Source: Brevundimonas mediterranea (GTDB taxonomy: Bacteria > Pseudomonadota > Alphaproteobacteria > Caulobacterales > Caulobacteraceae). Taken from it: DNA of 64,000 nt. The translations under genes were made by a program, and so were the position numbers. The notes beneath the pieces were generated by a model, which saw nothing but the letters and a program-made list of their open reading frames with translations, made no database searches and had not been told where the DNA came from. Position 1 is the first letter of the stretch; the number at the start of each line of letters is the position of its first letter. The DNA is taken from assembly GCF_014196125.1 (NCBI RefSeq), contig NZ_JACIDA010000001.1, positions 1 through 64,000 of the forward strand, read 5' to 3'. Shown piece by piece: positions 50,354 through 59,873 of the stretch.

Positions 50354-51145
50354 ATGTCTTTCGATGACGAAAACCGACCGGGCCGAGGCGCCTATACGCC
50401 CCCGACCGACGACGACCTGCCGTTCCGCCGCAATTCCTATGATCCGCGCAGCGGGGGCGGCGGCCGCAATGTCGGCTCGGGCGGAGGCAAGTCGCCGCCC
50501 GTGACCCTGATCGTCAGCGCCGTGATCCTGCTGGTGCTGATCATCGCCGTGATCTTCTTCTATCGCTCAGGCATGCGCGCCTCGACAGACGCGCCGCCCG
50601 CCGTGGGCCAGCCCGTCGGCGAGATGAAGACAGCCCCGCCCGTGGACGCCCAGCCGGTGGATCCGGCCGACGGGGTGCGGGTCTATCGCGACGAGGCCGA
50701 GACGACCGACGCGCCCGTCACCTTCACCCCCCCTCCCGAGGCGCCCCAGCCGCGTCCGGCCGCGCCGCCCGCCGCCGCCCCGACCGGGCAGGGCTTGCCG
50801 CCGGCCAAGGCCGCCCCGGCTGCAACCCCGGCCGCCTCTGCGCCGCGTCCGGCCGCCCCGGCCCCCGCAGCGGCGACGCCTGCGCCGGCCGCCGGCGCCG
50901 CCACGGGTTCCGCCTCGGTCCAGATCGGCGCCTTCTCCTCCACCGAGATCGCCGACCGCGAATACGCCGCCGTCGCGGGTCGCTTCGGCCAGTACGCCTC
51001 GGGCGCCCAGAAGCGGGTGACCGAGGTCACCTCGTCCAGCGGTTCGACCCTGTACCGCACCACCTTCTCGGGCCTGTCGCGCGAGCGGGCGGTCGCCTTC
51101 TGCAACGCCCTGAAGGCCGCCGGACGGGATTGCATCGTTCGGTGA
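50354..51145 (+). CDS. SPOR-domain cell-envelope protein
   Basis: This 263-aa protein has a cytoplasmic polar N-terminus with a Gly-rich stretch, one transmembrane helix (about 50-72, VTLIVSAVILLVLIIAVIFF), and a long Pro/Ala-rich periplasmic linker. A C-terminal SPOR domain (about 187-263, SVQIGAFSS...YRTTFSGLSRERAVAFCNAL) follows. SPOR domains bind denuded septal peptidoglycan glycans. Its position before nagZ fits a role in cell-wall turnover. Its stop overlaps the nagZ GTG start (GTGA). Confidence 0.9.
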   Translation: MSFDDENRPGRGAYTPPTDDDLPFRRNSYDPRSGGGGRNVGSGGGKSPPVTLIVSAVILLVLIIAVIFFYRSGMRASTDAPPAVGQPVGEMKTAPPVDAQPVDPADGVRVYRDEAETTDAPVTFTPPPEAPQPRPAAPPAAAPTGQGLPPAKAAPAATPAASAPRPAAPAPAAATPAPAAGAATGSASVQIGAFSSTEIADREYAAVAGRFGQYASGAQKRVTEVTSSSGSTLYRTTFSGLSRERAVAFCNALKAAGRDCIVR

Positions 51146-52191
51146 CTTCCGCCGCGATCTACGGCTGTGCGGGCCACCGGCTGACGGAGGACGAACGCGC
51201 CTTCTTCGCCGAGGCGCGGCCTTGGGGCTTCATCCTGTTCCGGCGCAACATCGACAGCCCGGAGCAGGTGCGGGCCCTGACCGACGACCTGCGGGCCGCC
51301 ATCGGCGACGCCGACGCCCCCATCCTGATCGATCAGGAAGGCGGGCGGGTCCAGCGGATGGGGCCGCCGCACTGGCCCAAATACCCGCCGGGGGACGCCT
51401 ATCTGAAGGCGTCGAACGACCTGATGGGCGCGCGAGAACTGGCGCGGCTGGGCGCGCGGCTCATGGCCCATGATCTGCGCGAGGTCGGGATCACCGTCGA
51501 TCTGCTGCCTGTGCTGGACGTGCCGGTTCCGGGCGCTCATGACATCATCGGCGACCGCGCCTATGGCTGCGATCCGCAGACCGTGGCCCTGCTGGGCCGC
51601 GCGGCGGCGGAGGGGCTGCTGGCGGGCGGGGTCCTGCCCTGCATCAAGCACATGCCGGGGCACGGTCGCGCTTTCGCCGACACCCACAAGGACTTGCCGA
51701 CGGTCCATGCCGATCTGGAGACGCTGGACGCCTGGGATTTCGCACCATTCAAGGCCCTGTCCGACATGCCCATCGGCATGACGGCGCACATCGTCTTCAC
51801 CGCCATCGATCCTAAACGCCCCGCCACCCAGTCGAAGAAGGCGATCCGGCTTATCCGCGAGCGTCTGGGCTTCGGCGGTTTGCTGCTGTCGGACGATCTG
51901 GTGATGAACGCCCTGTCCGGTTCGTTGACCCAGAGGGCGCACAAGGCGCTGAAGGCGGGATGCGACATCGTCATCCACTGGAACGGCGACATGGACGAGA
52001 TGCGTCAGGTGGCCGAGGGCGTCGGCGCGCTGAAGGGCGGGGCGCTTCGCCGCGCCGAGGCGGCGATGGCACGGATCGTTCGAACGCCGGAGCCGCTAGA
52101 TCCCGTGGCGGCCCATGAACGCTTCTTCCGCGCAATGGCGGGCAAGACGGACGCGGCCAAGGGGCCGGACGTGGGCGAGGCGCAGGCATGA
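51142..52191 (+). CDS. nagZ: Beta-N-acetylhexosaminidase NagZ
   Basis: This 349-aa family-3 glycosidase cleaves GlcNAc-1,6-anhydro-muropeptides in wall recycling. It shows GFILFRRNIDSP near 25, LIDQEGGRVQRM near 65, the signature CIKHMPGHGRAFADTHKDLP near 170 (with the His-Asp dyad) and LLSDDLVMNALSG (nucleophile Asp) near 253. GTG 51142 overlaps the preceding stop codon; the open frame begins with TTG 12 nt earlier. Confidence 0.93.
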   Translation: MTSAAIYGCAGHRLTEDERAFFAEARPWGFILFRRNIDSPEQVRALTDDLRAAIGDADAPILIDQEGGRVQRMGPPHWPKYPPGDAYLKASNDLMGARELARLGARLMAHDLREVGITVDLLPVLDVPVPGAHDIIGDRAYGCDPQTVALLGRAAAEGLLAGGVLPCIKHMPGHGRAFADTHKDLPTVHADLETLDAWDFAPFKALSDMPIGMTAHIVFTAIDPKRPATQSKKAIRLIRERLGFGGLLLSDDLVMNALSGSLTQRAHKALKAGCDIVIHWNGDMDEMRQVAEGVGALKGGALRRAEAAMARIVRTPEPLDPVAAHERFFRAMAGKTDAAKGPDVGEAQA

Positions 52192-52245
52192 GCCGCCTGG
52201 ACCCCATCGGCCTCAAGCAGCGCGAAGCGCGGTAGGCCCAACAAA

Positions 52246-53067
52246 ATGACCGACGCCTTTCAGCCCAATCTGGATTTCAGCGCCGTCGCCGAGGTCGAGG
52301 AGCGCGAGGCTTTTGTCGTCGATCTGGACGGCTATGAGGGGCCTTTGCACGTGCTCCTGGCCCTAGCGCGGACGCAGAAGGTCGATCTGCTGAAACTGTC
52401 AATCACCCGGCTGGCGGAACAGTATCTGGCCTTCGTGCACGAGGCGCGGCGGCGCAACTTCGCCCTGGCGGCCGACTATCTCGTGATGGCGTCCTGGCTG
52501 GCCTATCTGAAATCCCGCCTGCTGCTCCCGCGCACCGAAAAGGACAAGGGCGAGGAGCCGCCGGCCGAGGCCATGGCCGCCGCCCTGGCCTTCCGGCTGC
52601 AGAAGCTGGAGGCCATGCGCAAGGCGGTGGACCAGCTTTTGGCCCGGCCCCAGCTGAAGCGCGACGTCTTCACCCGCGGCGACCCCGAGGCGACGGTGAT
52701 CGTCCCGTCCGACCGGATCGACGCCAGCCTGTATGAGCTGATGAGCGCCTATGTGACCCAGCGCCGGCGCGAAGAGTCGCGGCGCTATTCGCCCGGCCAG
52801 CGGGTCGAGGCCTTTCCGCTTGAGGCGGCGCGCGACTGGCTGCGCGAGATCATGCCCCGCCTGGCCGACTGGACCCCGCTGGATCAGGTGGCGCCCCATC
52901 GTGACGACGACGAAGGCCCCAGCCAGGCCAGCTATACCGCCTCGACCCTGTCGGCCAGCCTGGAGCTGGTGAAGGAGGGGGCGATGGACATCCGCCAGAC
53001 GGCGCCGTTCGCGGACCTGTATCTGAAGCGGCGGGGCGGCGGGCATCCACTGGAGCTGACGCCGTGA
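52246..53067 (+). CDS. scpA: Segregation and condensation protein A
   Basis: This 273-aa kleisin links SMC heads. It has the N-terminal motif FVVDLDGYEGPLHVLLALARTQKVDLLKLSI (residues about 23-53, read as YEGPL...LLALAR) and the helical LAADYLVMASWLAYLKSRLLLP near 78-100. The C-terminal winged helix is at about 220-265. It acts with ScpB in chromosome condensation and segregation. It lies 54 nt after nagZ and 15 nt before scpB. Confidence 0.93.
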   Translation: MTDAFQPNLDFSAVAEVEEREAFVVDLDGYEGPLHVLLALARTQKVDLLKLSITRLAEQYLAFVHEARRRNFALAADYLVMASWLAYLKSRLLLPRTEKDKGEEPPAEAMAAALAFRLQKLEAMRKAVDQLLARPQLKRDVFTRGDPEATVIVPSDRIDASLYELMSAYVTQRRREESRRYSPGQRVEAFPLEAARDWLREIMPRLADWTPLDQVAPHRDDDEGPSQASYTASTLSASLELVKEGAMDIRQTAPFADLYLKRRGGGHPLELTP

Positions 53068-53082
53068 TGCGCGGATATCCCG

Positions 53083-53742
53083 ATGTCTGACCTCTCCTTC
53101 CAACCCGACGAGGCCGAGATCGAGCGCCGGGTCGAGGCCCTGCTGTTCGCCGCCGCCGGCCCCCTGAGCGCCGCCGAGATCGCCGCCCGCCTGCCCGAAG
53201 GCGCCGACGTCGCCCGCGCCCTGTCGGGTCTGCGCGCGCGGTACGAGGGGCGAGGCGTCGAGCTGGACTGCGTCGCCGACCGCTGGCGGTTCCGCACGGC
53301 GGCGGACCTGGCTTTCATGATGACCGAGGAGCGCGAGGAGCCACGTCGACTGTCACGGGCCGCGCTCGAGACCCTGGCCATCATCGCCTATCACCAGCCC
53401 GTCACCCGCGCCGAGATCGAGAGCGTGCGCGGCGTCACCCTGTCGAAAGGCACCCTGGACCTGTTGCTGGAGATGGGGTTCGTGCGTCTGCGCGGGCGCC
53501 GACGGACGCCGGGCCGGCCCGTCACCTACGCCACCGCCGACCGGTTCCTGGAGCATTTCGGCCTGGCGACCCTGTACGACCTGCCGGGCGTGCAGGAAAT
53601 GAAGGCGGCGGGCCTGCTGGACCTTTCGCTGCCCGTCGGGTTCGAACTGCCGGATCCCGGCCGAAACGCCGACGTCGATGAGGACAGTCTGACGGGCGAA
53701 GAAGACGCGCCCGAGTTTGCTCAGGATTTCGTCGGCGACTAA
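53083..53742 (+). CDS. scpB: Segregation and condensation protein B
   Basis: This 219-aa protein has two winged-helix domains. Landmarks are RRVEALLFAAAGPLSAAEIAARLP (residues 11-34) and the strongly conserved SRAALETLAIIAYHQPVTRAEIESVRGV near 90-117, followed by LGFVRLRGRRRTPGRPVTYAT. It binds ScpA and SMC. In many alphaproteobacteria tat genes follow; here a histidine kinase does. Confidence 0.94.
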   Translation: MSDLSFQPDEAEIERRVEALLFAAAGPLSAAEIAARLPEGADVARALSGLRARYEGRGVELDCVADRWRFRTAADLAFMMTEEREEPRRLSRAALETLAIIAYHQPVTRAEIESVRGVTLSKGTLDLLLEMGFVRLRGRRRTPGRPVTYATADRFLEHFGLATLYDLPGVQEMKAAGLLDLSLPVGFELPDPGRNADVDEDSLTGEEDAPEFAQDFVGD

Positions 53743-53801
53743 GGGAAACTGCCTATCATCGTTTTATGATGCCTTAGCTTGTCCTCCCTAACCCTCGGGA
53801 C

Positions 53802-55424
53802 ATGGGAGAAATGCGCAAGAGATCAGATTCGGCGGGTTACAGGATCATTGTGGTCCTGATGCTGTCAGTGGTCATAGGTACTGTCGGTGTCCTCGCTATA
53901 GTCAGCAAGGGTATCGACGCTCATCAGCGGGAAAGGGAAAGAGCCGAAGTCTCCCTGAGACTTTCGCAAGTGCTGGAGACCATCGGCCAGGATCTGGCGC
54001 CGACGACGGTCTGGGACGACGCGGTCGAGGAAATGACTGCACCGGCCAATTCCAAATGGTTTGATCGTTTTCTGGGCGGCCTTTACACGAAGCGACACGG
54101 CCATTTGGCTACCTTGGGATATGACGACACGGGCCGGCTGATCAGGGTCAATCAGCAAAATCTGGCCCCGCATGCGGATGCCGATAATGCCTTCGTTCTC
54201 GCCGCGCGGCCTTTGGTTGAGGAACTCCGTTTGCGCGCCCAGGGACGCGACCGATCAACTCACGCCCAGGCGGCGGTTCAGTTCAAGTCGGCCTTCATCG
54301 ATATTGACGGCACGATCTATGTGATCGGCGTATCGACCCTGGTTCGTCACACGGCCAACGGCCCAACGCCCGAGGCTGATCCCATGGTCGCCTCGTTCAA
54401 GTCCTTCGACGCGGAACTCGAATGGCTGAGGTCCCGGCTGGGCGCCAGTGGCGCGCATTTCCAACCGGGATCCGCGCCGCCGCCCGAAGGAATGATCGGC
54501 GTGGCGATGCTGGATGCGGCCGGCGCGCCTCTGGGTCAGGTCGTCTGGACGCCCCAGCGGCCGGGCCACAAAATTCTTACTCAAGCGCTTCCGCTGTTGA
54601 TGTTGATGATGGGACTGTTGGCGGTGGGTGGAGGTCTTCTGTTGTGGCGGATGGCGCGGCATGTGCGTCGGCTCCGCGCTTCCGAGGCTGCACTGTTCGG
54701 CGCACTCGAACGGGCCGAAGCGGCGAATGCGGCCAAGACCCGCTTCCTGTCAAACGTCAGCCACGAGCTGCGGACACCTTTGAACGGGGTTCTGGGAATG
54801 GCCGAGATCCTCAGCCAGGACGAGTTGACGGCCAAGCAACGCGAGCGATTGGATATCCTCAAGACGTCCGGCTACCAGCAACTCAGGTTGATCGAGGAGC
54901 TTCTGGACGTCGTCAGGCTGGGCGACGGCGCGGTGAAATTGATCGATCAGCCGTTCCGACCGGACGTCCTTCTGCGTCGCTTGGCCACAGATCATCGCGG
55001 AGCCGCCGCCGCCAAGGGGCTGACGCTGACCGTGGAGGCTGTGAGGGGCGAGTGGATAGGCGACTCCGTTCATCTCCAGAAACTGTTGACGGCCCTTGTT
55101 CACAACGCGGTTCGCTTCACCCCTCGCGGCAGCGTGATCCTGCGTGCTCTCGATCAGGACGGACTGGTTTTCGAGGTGCAGGACACCGGACCCGGCATGG
55201 CACGGGTGGAGGTTGACCGTCTCTTCAATCCCTTCGCGCAGGGGGACGAGAGCCATACACGTGTCGCCGAAGGACTGGGACTTGGTCTGACTGCGGCCAA
55301 TGGTCTGGCGCAACTGATGGGCGGGCGGATCGAGGTGGACAGCACGCCCGGCGTCGGCAGCCTGTTCCGCGTGGTTCTGCCGCTTGAACGCGCGCTCAGT
55401 TCGTCAGAAGCCGAGGCAGCTTGA
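53802..55424 (+). CDS. CHASE4-domain sensor histidine kinase
   Basis: This 540-aa membrane kinase has a TM helix at 16-34, a periplasmic CHASE4-type sensor (about 45-250, [13 protein letters not shown] and [16 protein letters not shown]), and a second TM at 263-283. The HisKA domain has the phospho-His in [15 protein letters not shown] near 327. The ATPase domain has N box [11 protein letters not shown] near 430, VQDTGPGM and [18 protein letters not shown]. No receiver domain is attached and no response regulator is adjacent, so it is an orphan. Its 3' end overlaps the convergent ispH by 29 bp. Composition is somewhat less GC-rich than the flanking genes. Confidence 0.9.
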   Translation: MGEMRKRSDSAGYRIIVVLMLSVVIGTVGVLAIVSKGIDAHQRERERAEVSLRLSQVLETIGQDLAPTTVWDDAVEEMTAPANSKWFDRFLGGLYTKRHGHLATLGYDDTGRLIRVNQQNLAPHADADNAFVLAARPLVEELRLRAQGRDRSTHAQAAVQFKSAFIDIDGTIYVIGVSTLVRHTANGPTPEADPMVASFKSFDAELEWLRSRLGASGAHFQPGSAPPPEGMIGVAMLDAAGAPLGQVVWTPQRPGHKILTQALPLLMLMMGLLAVGGGLLLWRMARHVRRLRASEAALFGALERAEAANAAKTRFLSNVSHELRTPLNGVLGMAEILSQDELTAKQRERLDILKTSGYQQLRLIEELLDVVRLGDGAVKLIDQPFRPDVLLRRLATDHRGAAAAKGLTLTVEAVRGEWIGDSVHLQKLLTALVHNAVRFTPRGSVILRALDQDGLVFEVQDTGPGMARVEVDRLFNPFAQGDESHTRVAEGLGLGLTAANGLAQLMGGRIEVDSTPGVGSLFRVVLPLERALSSSEAEAA

Positions 55425-56376
55425 AGGTCACTGTCTCGCGCGCGCCGCCGTCCTCGGTGACGGTGGCGTCGAACCGTTCGGCGATGGCGTCCACCAGGGC
55501 GGCGATCAGCGGTTCGGGGGCCGAGGCGCCGGCGGTGACGCCCACCGTCTGAACCCCGTCGAACCAGCTCCAGTCCACCTGGGAGGCGTCGTCGACCAGT
55601 CGGGCGTCACGGGCGCCGGCGCGCATCGCCACCTCGACCAGCCGGGCCGAGTTGGACGAGTTCTTGGACCCGACCACCAGCACCAGCTCGCACCCTTCAC
55701 CCAGCACCTTGACTGCGTCCTGGCGGTTGGTGGTGGCGTAGCAGATGTCTTCCTTGTGCGGATCGGGCAGTTCGGGGAAGCGCCGCTTCAGCACCTTCAA
55801 TATGCCCGCCGTGTCGTCGACCGACAGGGTCGTCTGGGTCGCATAGGCCAGGGGGGCGTCGCCGGGGCGTTCGAACGATTCGGCGTCGGCCTCGGTCTCG
55901 ATCAGGCTGATGGCGCCCGGCGGCAGTTGGCCCATGGTGCCGATCACCTCGGGGTGGCCGGCATGGCCGATCAGGATGATGTGGCGGCCTGCGGCATGAT
56001 GACGCTCGGCCTCGACATGGACCTTGGACACCAGGGGGCAGGTGGCGTCGAGGAATAGAAGCTGCCGCGCCTGGGCGTTGGCGGGCACGGACTTGGGCAC
56101 GCCGTGGGCCGAAAAGACGACGGGCCGGTCGTCCGGGCATTCGTCCAGTTCCTTGACGAACACGGCCCCCATGGCCTTCAGCCGCTCGACCACATGGCGG
56201 TTATGGACGATCTCGTGGCGCACATAGACGGGGGCGCCGAACTTCTCGATGGCCCGCTCGACGATCTGGATCGCCCGGTCCACCCCGGCGCAAAAGCCGC
56301 GCGGCGTCGCCAGCCGCACCGCGATGGGGCGGCGTTCGGGCGAGGGGGAGGGGACGTGCATGTTCATGGGCGCCAA
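55396..56376 (-). CDS. ispH: 4-hydroxy-3-methylbut-2-enyl diphosphate reductase
   Basis: This 326-aa Fe-S enzyme performs the last MEP-pathway step, giving IPP and DMAPP. The three cluster cysteines are in PRGFCAGV (near 28), [10 protein letters not shown] (near 112) and [11 protein letters not shown] (near 210). Catalytic residues lie in [11 protein letters not shown] and GTxGS-type [10 protein letters not shown]. The start at 56376 or Met4 (56367) is uncertain. It is divergent from the atp operon. Confidence 0.95.
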   Translation of the reverse strand: MAPMNMHVPSPSPERRPIAVRLATPRGFCAGVDRAIQIVERAIEKFGAPVYVRHEIVHNRHVVERLKAMGAVFVKELDECPDDRPVVFSAHGVPKSVPANAQARQLLFLDATCPLVSKVHVEAERHHAAGRHIILIGHAGHPEVIGTMGQLPPGAISLIETEADAESFERPGDAPLAYATQTTLSVDDTAGILKVLKRRFPELPDPHKEDICYATTNRQDAVKVLGEGCELVLVVGSKNSSNSARLVEVAMRAGARDARLVDDASQVDWSWFDGVQTVGVTAGASAPEPLIAALVDAIAERFDATVTEDGGARETVTFKLPRLLTN

Positions 56377-56605
56377 CCTAGTCGTTCGCGCGTCATATCG
56401 CCATGCGGAGCGACCGAATCCCCGCCTTTAGACAGCGACGCATCGCCACGGTCAGGCCTCGTCCGGCGAAAATCGAGCTCGAACAAAGATTTAGCCCGCA
56501 TTCACGACGCCTTGACCTCTTGGCCGCTCACGATTAGTTTCCGCGCCGAATTCAGACCCGCCCAAACACATTGTTTGAGCTCTGAGAGCACAGGTCCTGT
56601 CCCCC
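56377..56605. promoter_or_regulatory. Divergent promoter region of ispH and the F0 operon
   Basis: A 229-bp non-coding region lies between ispH and atpI starts. TTGACC at 56512-56517 is a candidate -35 for atpI. CAAAC...GTTTG forms a short inverted repeat near 56561-56577. No riboswitch or known operator was recognised. Confidence 0.35.
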
Positions 56606-56965
56606 ATGTCGGAATCGCGCGAAGAGGCGATCAAACGCCTCCAAGACAGCGCATCCGCATTGGAGGCGCGGACCACGGTGGAGAAATCCGCCGAGCTGAC
56701 CGGCCATCAGGTGTCGGGTCAGGCCTACAAGATCATCGCCGAGCTTCTCGGCGGCGTGTTTGTGGGTCTTGCGGCGGGTTTCATCGCGGACTGGGTCTTC
56801 GGGACCCGTCCGTGGGGTTTGATCGGCGGGGTCCTGTTGGGCTTCGCCTTGTCGATTTACATGGCGCGTCGCACAGCCAACCGGCTGATGGCGCAGGCCA
56901 AGGCGTTAGGGACGTCGGCTCCGGCCGATCCTTACGTCGAGGCCGACGAAGACGGGGAACGATAG
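56606..56965 (+). CDS. atpI: ATP synthase protein I
   Basis: This 119-aa membrane protein has two helices: IIAELLGGVFVGLAAGFIADWVF (about 45-67) and GLIGGVLLGFALSIYMARR (about 73-91). The first helix plus glycine motif is typical of AtpI. It assists assembly of the c-ring and precedes atpB by 6 nt. Confidence 0.88.
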   Translation: MSESREEAIKRLQDSASALEARTTVEKSAELTGHQVSGQAYKIIAELLGGVFVGLAAGFIADWVFGTRPWGLIGGVLLGFALSIYMARRTANRLMAQAKALGTSAPADPYVEADEDGER

Positions 56966-56971
56966 GGCTTC

Positions 56972-57757
56972 ATGGCCGATCCGATTCATCAGTTTCAGAT
57001 TCAGAAGGTCATCGACCTTCCTGACGTGACCCTGCCTGTCCTGGGAACGGTCGATCTGGCCGTGACCAATTCGCATATCGCGATGACGGCCGCTTTCGTC
57101 GTGATCGTCGGCTTCCTGGCCGCTGTGACCTCGAACGCGCAGGTCGTGCCGGGTCGTCTGCAGGCTGCCGGCGAAGGGCTGTTCGGCCTGATCGACAACC
57201 TGGCCGATTCCATCATCGGCCAGGAAGGCCGCAAGTATTTCCCGTTCGTCTTCACCCTGTTCATGCTGATCCTGGGCATGAACATCCTGGGTCTGTTCCT
57301 GACCTTCACGGCGACGTCGCAGCTGGCCATCACGGTCACCTTCGCCCTGATCACCTTTGGTCTGGTGCTGGTCGTCGGTTTCGCCAAGAACGGCCTGGGC
57401 TTCTTCAAGCTGTTCTGGCCCATGGGCGCGCCGCTGGCGCTGCGCCCGGTCGTCGGCCTGATCGAGTTCGTCTCCTTCCTGCTGCGTCCGGTCACCCTGG
57501 CGCTTCGTCTGTTCGGCAACATGCTGGGCGGCCACGTCGCGCTGAAGATCTTCGCCGGCTTCGTCGTGTCCCTTGGCCTGCTGGGCCTGGGCGGCGGCAT
57601 CGGCCTGCTGGCCTTCCCGGTCGCGGCCCTGTCGCTGGGCATGGTCGTCGCCCTGACCGCGCTGGAGTTTCTCGTGGCCTTCCTTCAGGCCTTCGTCTTC
57701 GCCGTTCTGGCCTGCATCTATCTGAATGATGTGGTCAACCTGGACCACGCCCACTAA
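56972..57757 (+). CDS. atpB: F0F1 ATP synthase subunit a
   Basis: This 261-aa membrane subunit forms the proton half-channels against the c-ring. The essential arginine is in LALRLFGNMLGGH near 180-186, and a C-terminal LQAFVFAVLACIYLNDVV helix is typical. It follows atpI directly. Confidence 0.96.
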   Translation: MADPIHQFQIQKVIDLPDVTLPVLGTVDLAVTNSHIAMTAAFVVIVGFLAAVTSNAQVVPGRLQAAGEGLFGLIDNLADSIIGQEGRKYFPFVFTLFMLILGMNILGLFLTFTATSQLAITVTFALITFGLVLVVGFAKNGLGFFKLFWPMGAPLALRPVVGLIEFVSFLLRPVTLALRLFGNMLGGHVALKIFAGFVVSLGLLGLGGGIGLLAFPVAALSLGMVVALTALEFLVAFLQAFVFAVLACIYLNDVVNLDHAH

Positions 57758-57814
57758 GGGCAGGCTCAGTCTCTTCACCCCAACCACCAACGACTTTAAT
57801 CTAGGAATACAATC

Positions 57815-58039
57815 ATGGACGCTGAAGCCGCCAAGTACATCGGTGCCGGTCTCGCAACCCTGGGCATGATCGGTTCGGCCCTGGGCGTGGGCAACATCTT
57901 CGGTCAGTTCCTGGCCGGCGCCCTGCGCAACCCGTCGGCCGCCGCCGGCCAAGTCGGCAACCTGTTCGTGGGCGCCGCCCTTGCCGAAGCCCTGGGCATC
58001 CTGGCCTTCGTGCTCGGCATCCTGATGATCTTCGGCTGA
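57815..58039 (+). CDS. atpE: F0F1 ATP synthase subunit c
   Basis: This 74-aa hairpin protein has two helices joined by the polar loop R38-N39-P40. The proton-carrying carboxylate is Glu58 in AALAEALG. The first helix is glycine-rich. It has Glu rather than Asp, as in other alphaproteobacteria. Confidence 0.97.
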   Translation: MDAEAAKYIGAGLATLGMIGSALGVGNIFGQFLAGALRNPSAAAGQVGNLFVGAALAEALGILAFVLGILMIFG

Positions 58040-58107
58040 TATCAGCCGATAACGGCGCGCGGGGTTCGCCCGCGCGCCGCTTCATCTGATTCTGCAGCAG
58101 ACGGTTC

Positions 58108-58680
58108 ATGGCCAGCACCCACACCAATCATGCGGTTCCGGCTTCGGTCGAAGCGGACCTGCACGCCGAGACGGCGACCGCCGCCGAGCACGGCTCGGGC
58201 GGCCTGCCGCAATTCCAGTTCGAACACTGGGCGGGCCAGATCGGCTATCTGCTGATCCTGTTCGTCATCCTGTACGTCCTGGTCTCCAAGGTCTTCGCGC
58301 CGCGCCTTCGCAAGGTGATGGACGAGCGGGCCGATACGATTTCCAACGCCGTCGCCACCGCGCGTCAGGTTCAGGCCGAGGCCGCCGAACAGGCCGCCCT
58401 GGCTCAGGCCGAGGTCGCCAAGGCTCGCGCCGACGCCCGCGCCATGGCCGCCGCCGCCAAGGCCCACGTGACGGAAGACGCCAACAGCCGTCAGGCCGCT
58501 GAAGAAGCCGTGGTCAACGCCCGCATCGCCGAGGCCGAGACCGCCATCGGCAAGACGCGCGATGCGGCCATGGCCAATGTCGCAACCATCGCCTCCGACG
58601 CCGCCGCCGCCATGGTCGAGCGCCTGACCGGCAAGGCCGCCACCTCGGCCGAACTGGCTACGGCCAAGGGAGCCGTCTGA
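58108..58680 (+). CDS. atpF': F0F1 ATP synthase subunit b'
   Basis: This 190-aa peripheral-stalk subunit has an N-terminal extension, one membrane helix (about 47-65, IGYLLILFVILYVLVSKVF) and a long Ala/Glu-rich helix. FAPRLRKVMDERADTI marks the b/b' family. It pairs with subunit b, a two-b arrangement typical of alphaproteobacteria. Its stop overlaps the next start (TGATG). Confidence 0.92.
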   Translation: MASTHTNHAVPASVEADLHAETATAAEHGSGGLPQFQFEHWAGQIGYLLILFVILYVLVSKVFAPRLRKVMDERADTISNAVATARQVQAEAAEQAALAQAEVAKARADARAMAAAAKAHVTEDANSRQAAEEAVVNARIAEAETAIGKTRDAAMANVATIASDAAAAMVERLTGKAATSAELATAKGAV

Positions 58681-59195
58681 TGAACCTCATCTTCGAACAC
58701 GGCATCTGGAGCTTCGCCAATGCGGAGATCTGGGTCGGGATCGGCCTGCTGATCTTCTTCGGCATCCTGATCGCCGCCGGCGTGCCCAAGATCGCCGCCG
58801 CCCAGCTGGACGCCAAGGGCGCCAAGATCCAGGCCGACCTGGACGAGGCCGCCCGTTTGCGCGCCGAGGCCGAGGCCCTGCTGGTCCAGATCCGCAAGGA
58901 AAAGGCCGAGGCCGAGGCTCAGGCCGCCGAGATGATGGCTCAGGCGGAAGCCGACGCCCGTCGTCTGGAAGTCGAGTCCAAGGCCAAGCTGGAAGAGACT
59001 CTGGCCCGTCGCCAGAAGATGGCCGAGACCCGCATCGCCCAAGCGGAGGCTCAGGCCTCGGCCGAGGTCAAGGCCGCCGCCGCCGACCTGGCCGCCAAGG
59101 CTGCGGAACAGATCCTGGCCGCCCGCCTCGCCGGCGGCGCCAAGGACCCGCTGCTGGACGCCGCCATCGCCCAGATCGGCGATCGCCTGAACTGA
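58680..59195 (+). CDS. atpF: F0F1 ATP synthase subunit b
   Basis: This 171-aa subunit has a membrane helix (about 14-33, IWVGIGLLIFFGILIAAGV) followed by a coiled-coil rich in Ala, Glu and Lys (about 45-150). It forms the peripheral stalk with b' and ends the F0 operon at a strong terminator; F1 genes are not in this window. Confidence 0.94.
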   Translation: MNLIFEHGIWSFANAEIWVGIGLLIFFGILIAAGVPKIAAAQLDAKGAKIQADLDEAARLRAEAEALLVQIRKEKAEAEAQAAEMMAQAEADARRLEVESKAKLEETLARRQKMAETRIAQAEAQASAEVKAAAADLAAKAAEQILAARLAGGAKDPLLDAAIAQIGDRLN

Positions 59196-59220
59196 GAACG
59201 GCCTCTTGGCCGAACAAAAA

Positions 59221-59252
59221 AAGGCCCCCGGCGTCGCTGGGGGCCTTTTCTT
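59221..59252. terminator. Bidirectional terminator after the F0 operon
   Basis: AAGGCCCCC (59221-59229) pairs with GGGGGCCTT (59239-59247), with TTTTC downstream and an A-rich tract (59215-59222) upstream. It can stop both the atp operon and the convergent gene ending at 59271. Confidence 0.9.
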
Positions 59253-59270
59253 ATGTCTTGAGGCTCGCTT

Positions 59271-59741
59271 TCAGTGGGCGGTGGCTCCGCCCATGAAGTG
59301 CGCCGCGTGCCGCTTCTCGCGGGTCACCAGTCGGGCATAGACATTGCCCAGCACGATGCCGAACACCGCATGGGTGATCAGCAGCCATCCGAAGGTGCCG
59401 AAGCCGGCCGCTGCGGTGAAGGTTCGGTAGTCTCCGAACATCATGATGGCGCCCATCATCACCACCCACGCCCCGACGGCGAAGACAATGCCCTTGGTCT
59501 CGGGAGTGTCGGTGGGCAGGCGGGGACACAGCACGCCGAACAGCGGCCCCAGGATGAAGACCCCGCTGACGGCATGGATCGCCCAGCCGACGGCCATGTT
59601 GCCGGGCATGCCGATCATGGTGGCGATCACCCCCTGGAAGGGGTCGAACCAGTTCAGGAACAGATTGGGTATTTCAAGCAAGGAAACGGCGATGGTGGCG
59701 GCGAGACCCGCAATCATGCCCTTTTTTACGCGTGACATCAT
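59271..59741 (-). CDS. Four-helix membrane protein (DUF6789-like)
   Basis: This protein of about 156 aa has four hydrophobic segments, including MIAGLAATIAVSLLEIPNLFL (near 8-28), GWAIHAVSGVFILGPLFGVL and the glycine-rich third helix GIVFAVGAWVVMMGAIMMFG. It resembles the DUF6789 group of unknown function. Start choice: the ATG at 59741 lies 10 nt after GGGAGG; an ATG at 59759 is upstream of that site and less likely. Confidence 0.72.
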   Translation of the reverse strand: MMSRVKKGMIAGLAATIAVSLLEIPNLFLNWFDPFQGVIATMIGMPGNMAVGWAIHAVSGVFILGPLFGVLCPRLPTDTPETKGIVFAVGAWVVMMGAIMMFGDYRTFTAAAGFGTFGWLLITHAVFGIVLGNVYARLVTREKRHAAHFMGGATAH

Positions 59742-59873
59742 GACCTTAGCGCCTCCCAACGCATTGGTGGTTCTCTGATAACGCCCCGGCAGAATACGCC
59801 TGTAGAGGGAGAAGGGCGTTCACGATGATGTGGTTAGCAGTTGCGACACCGCAACCGCGAGAACGTCAGTCAA

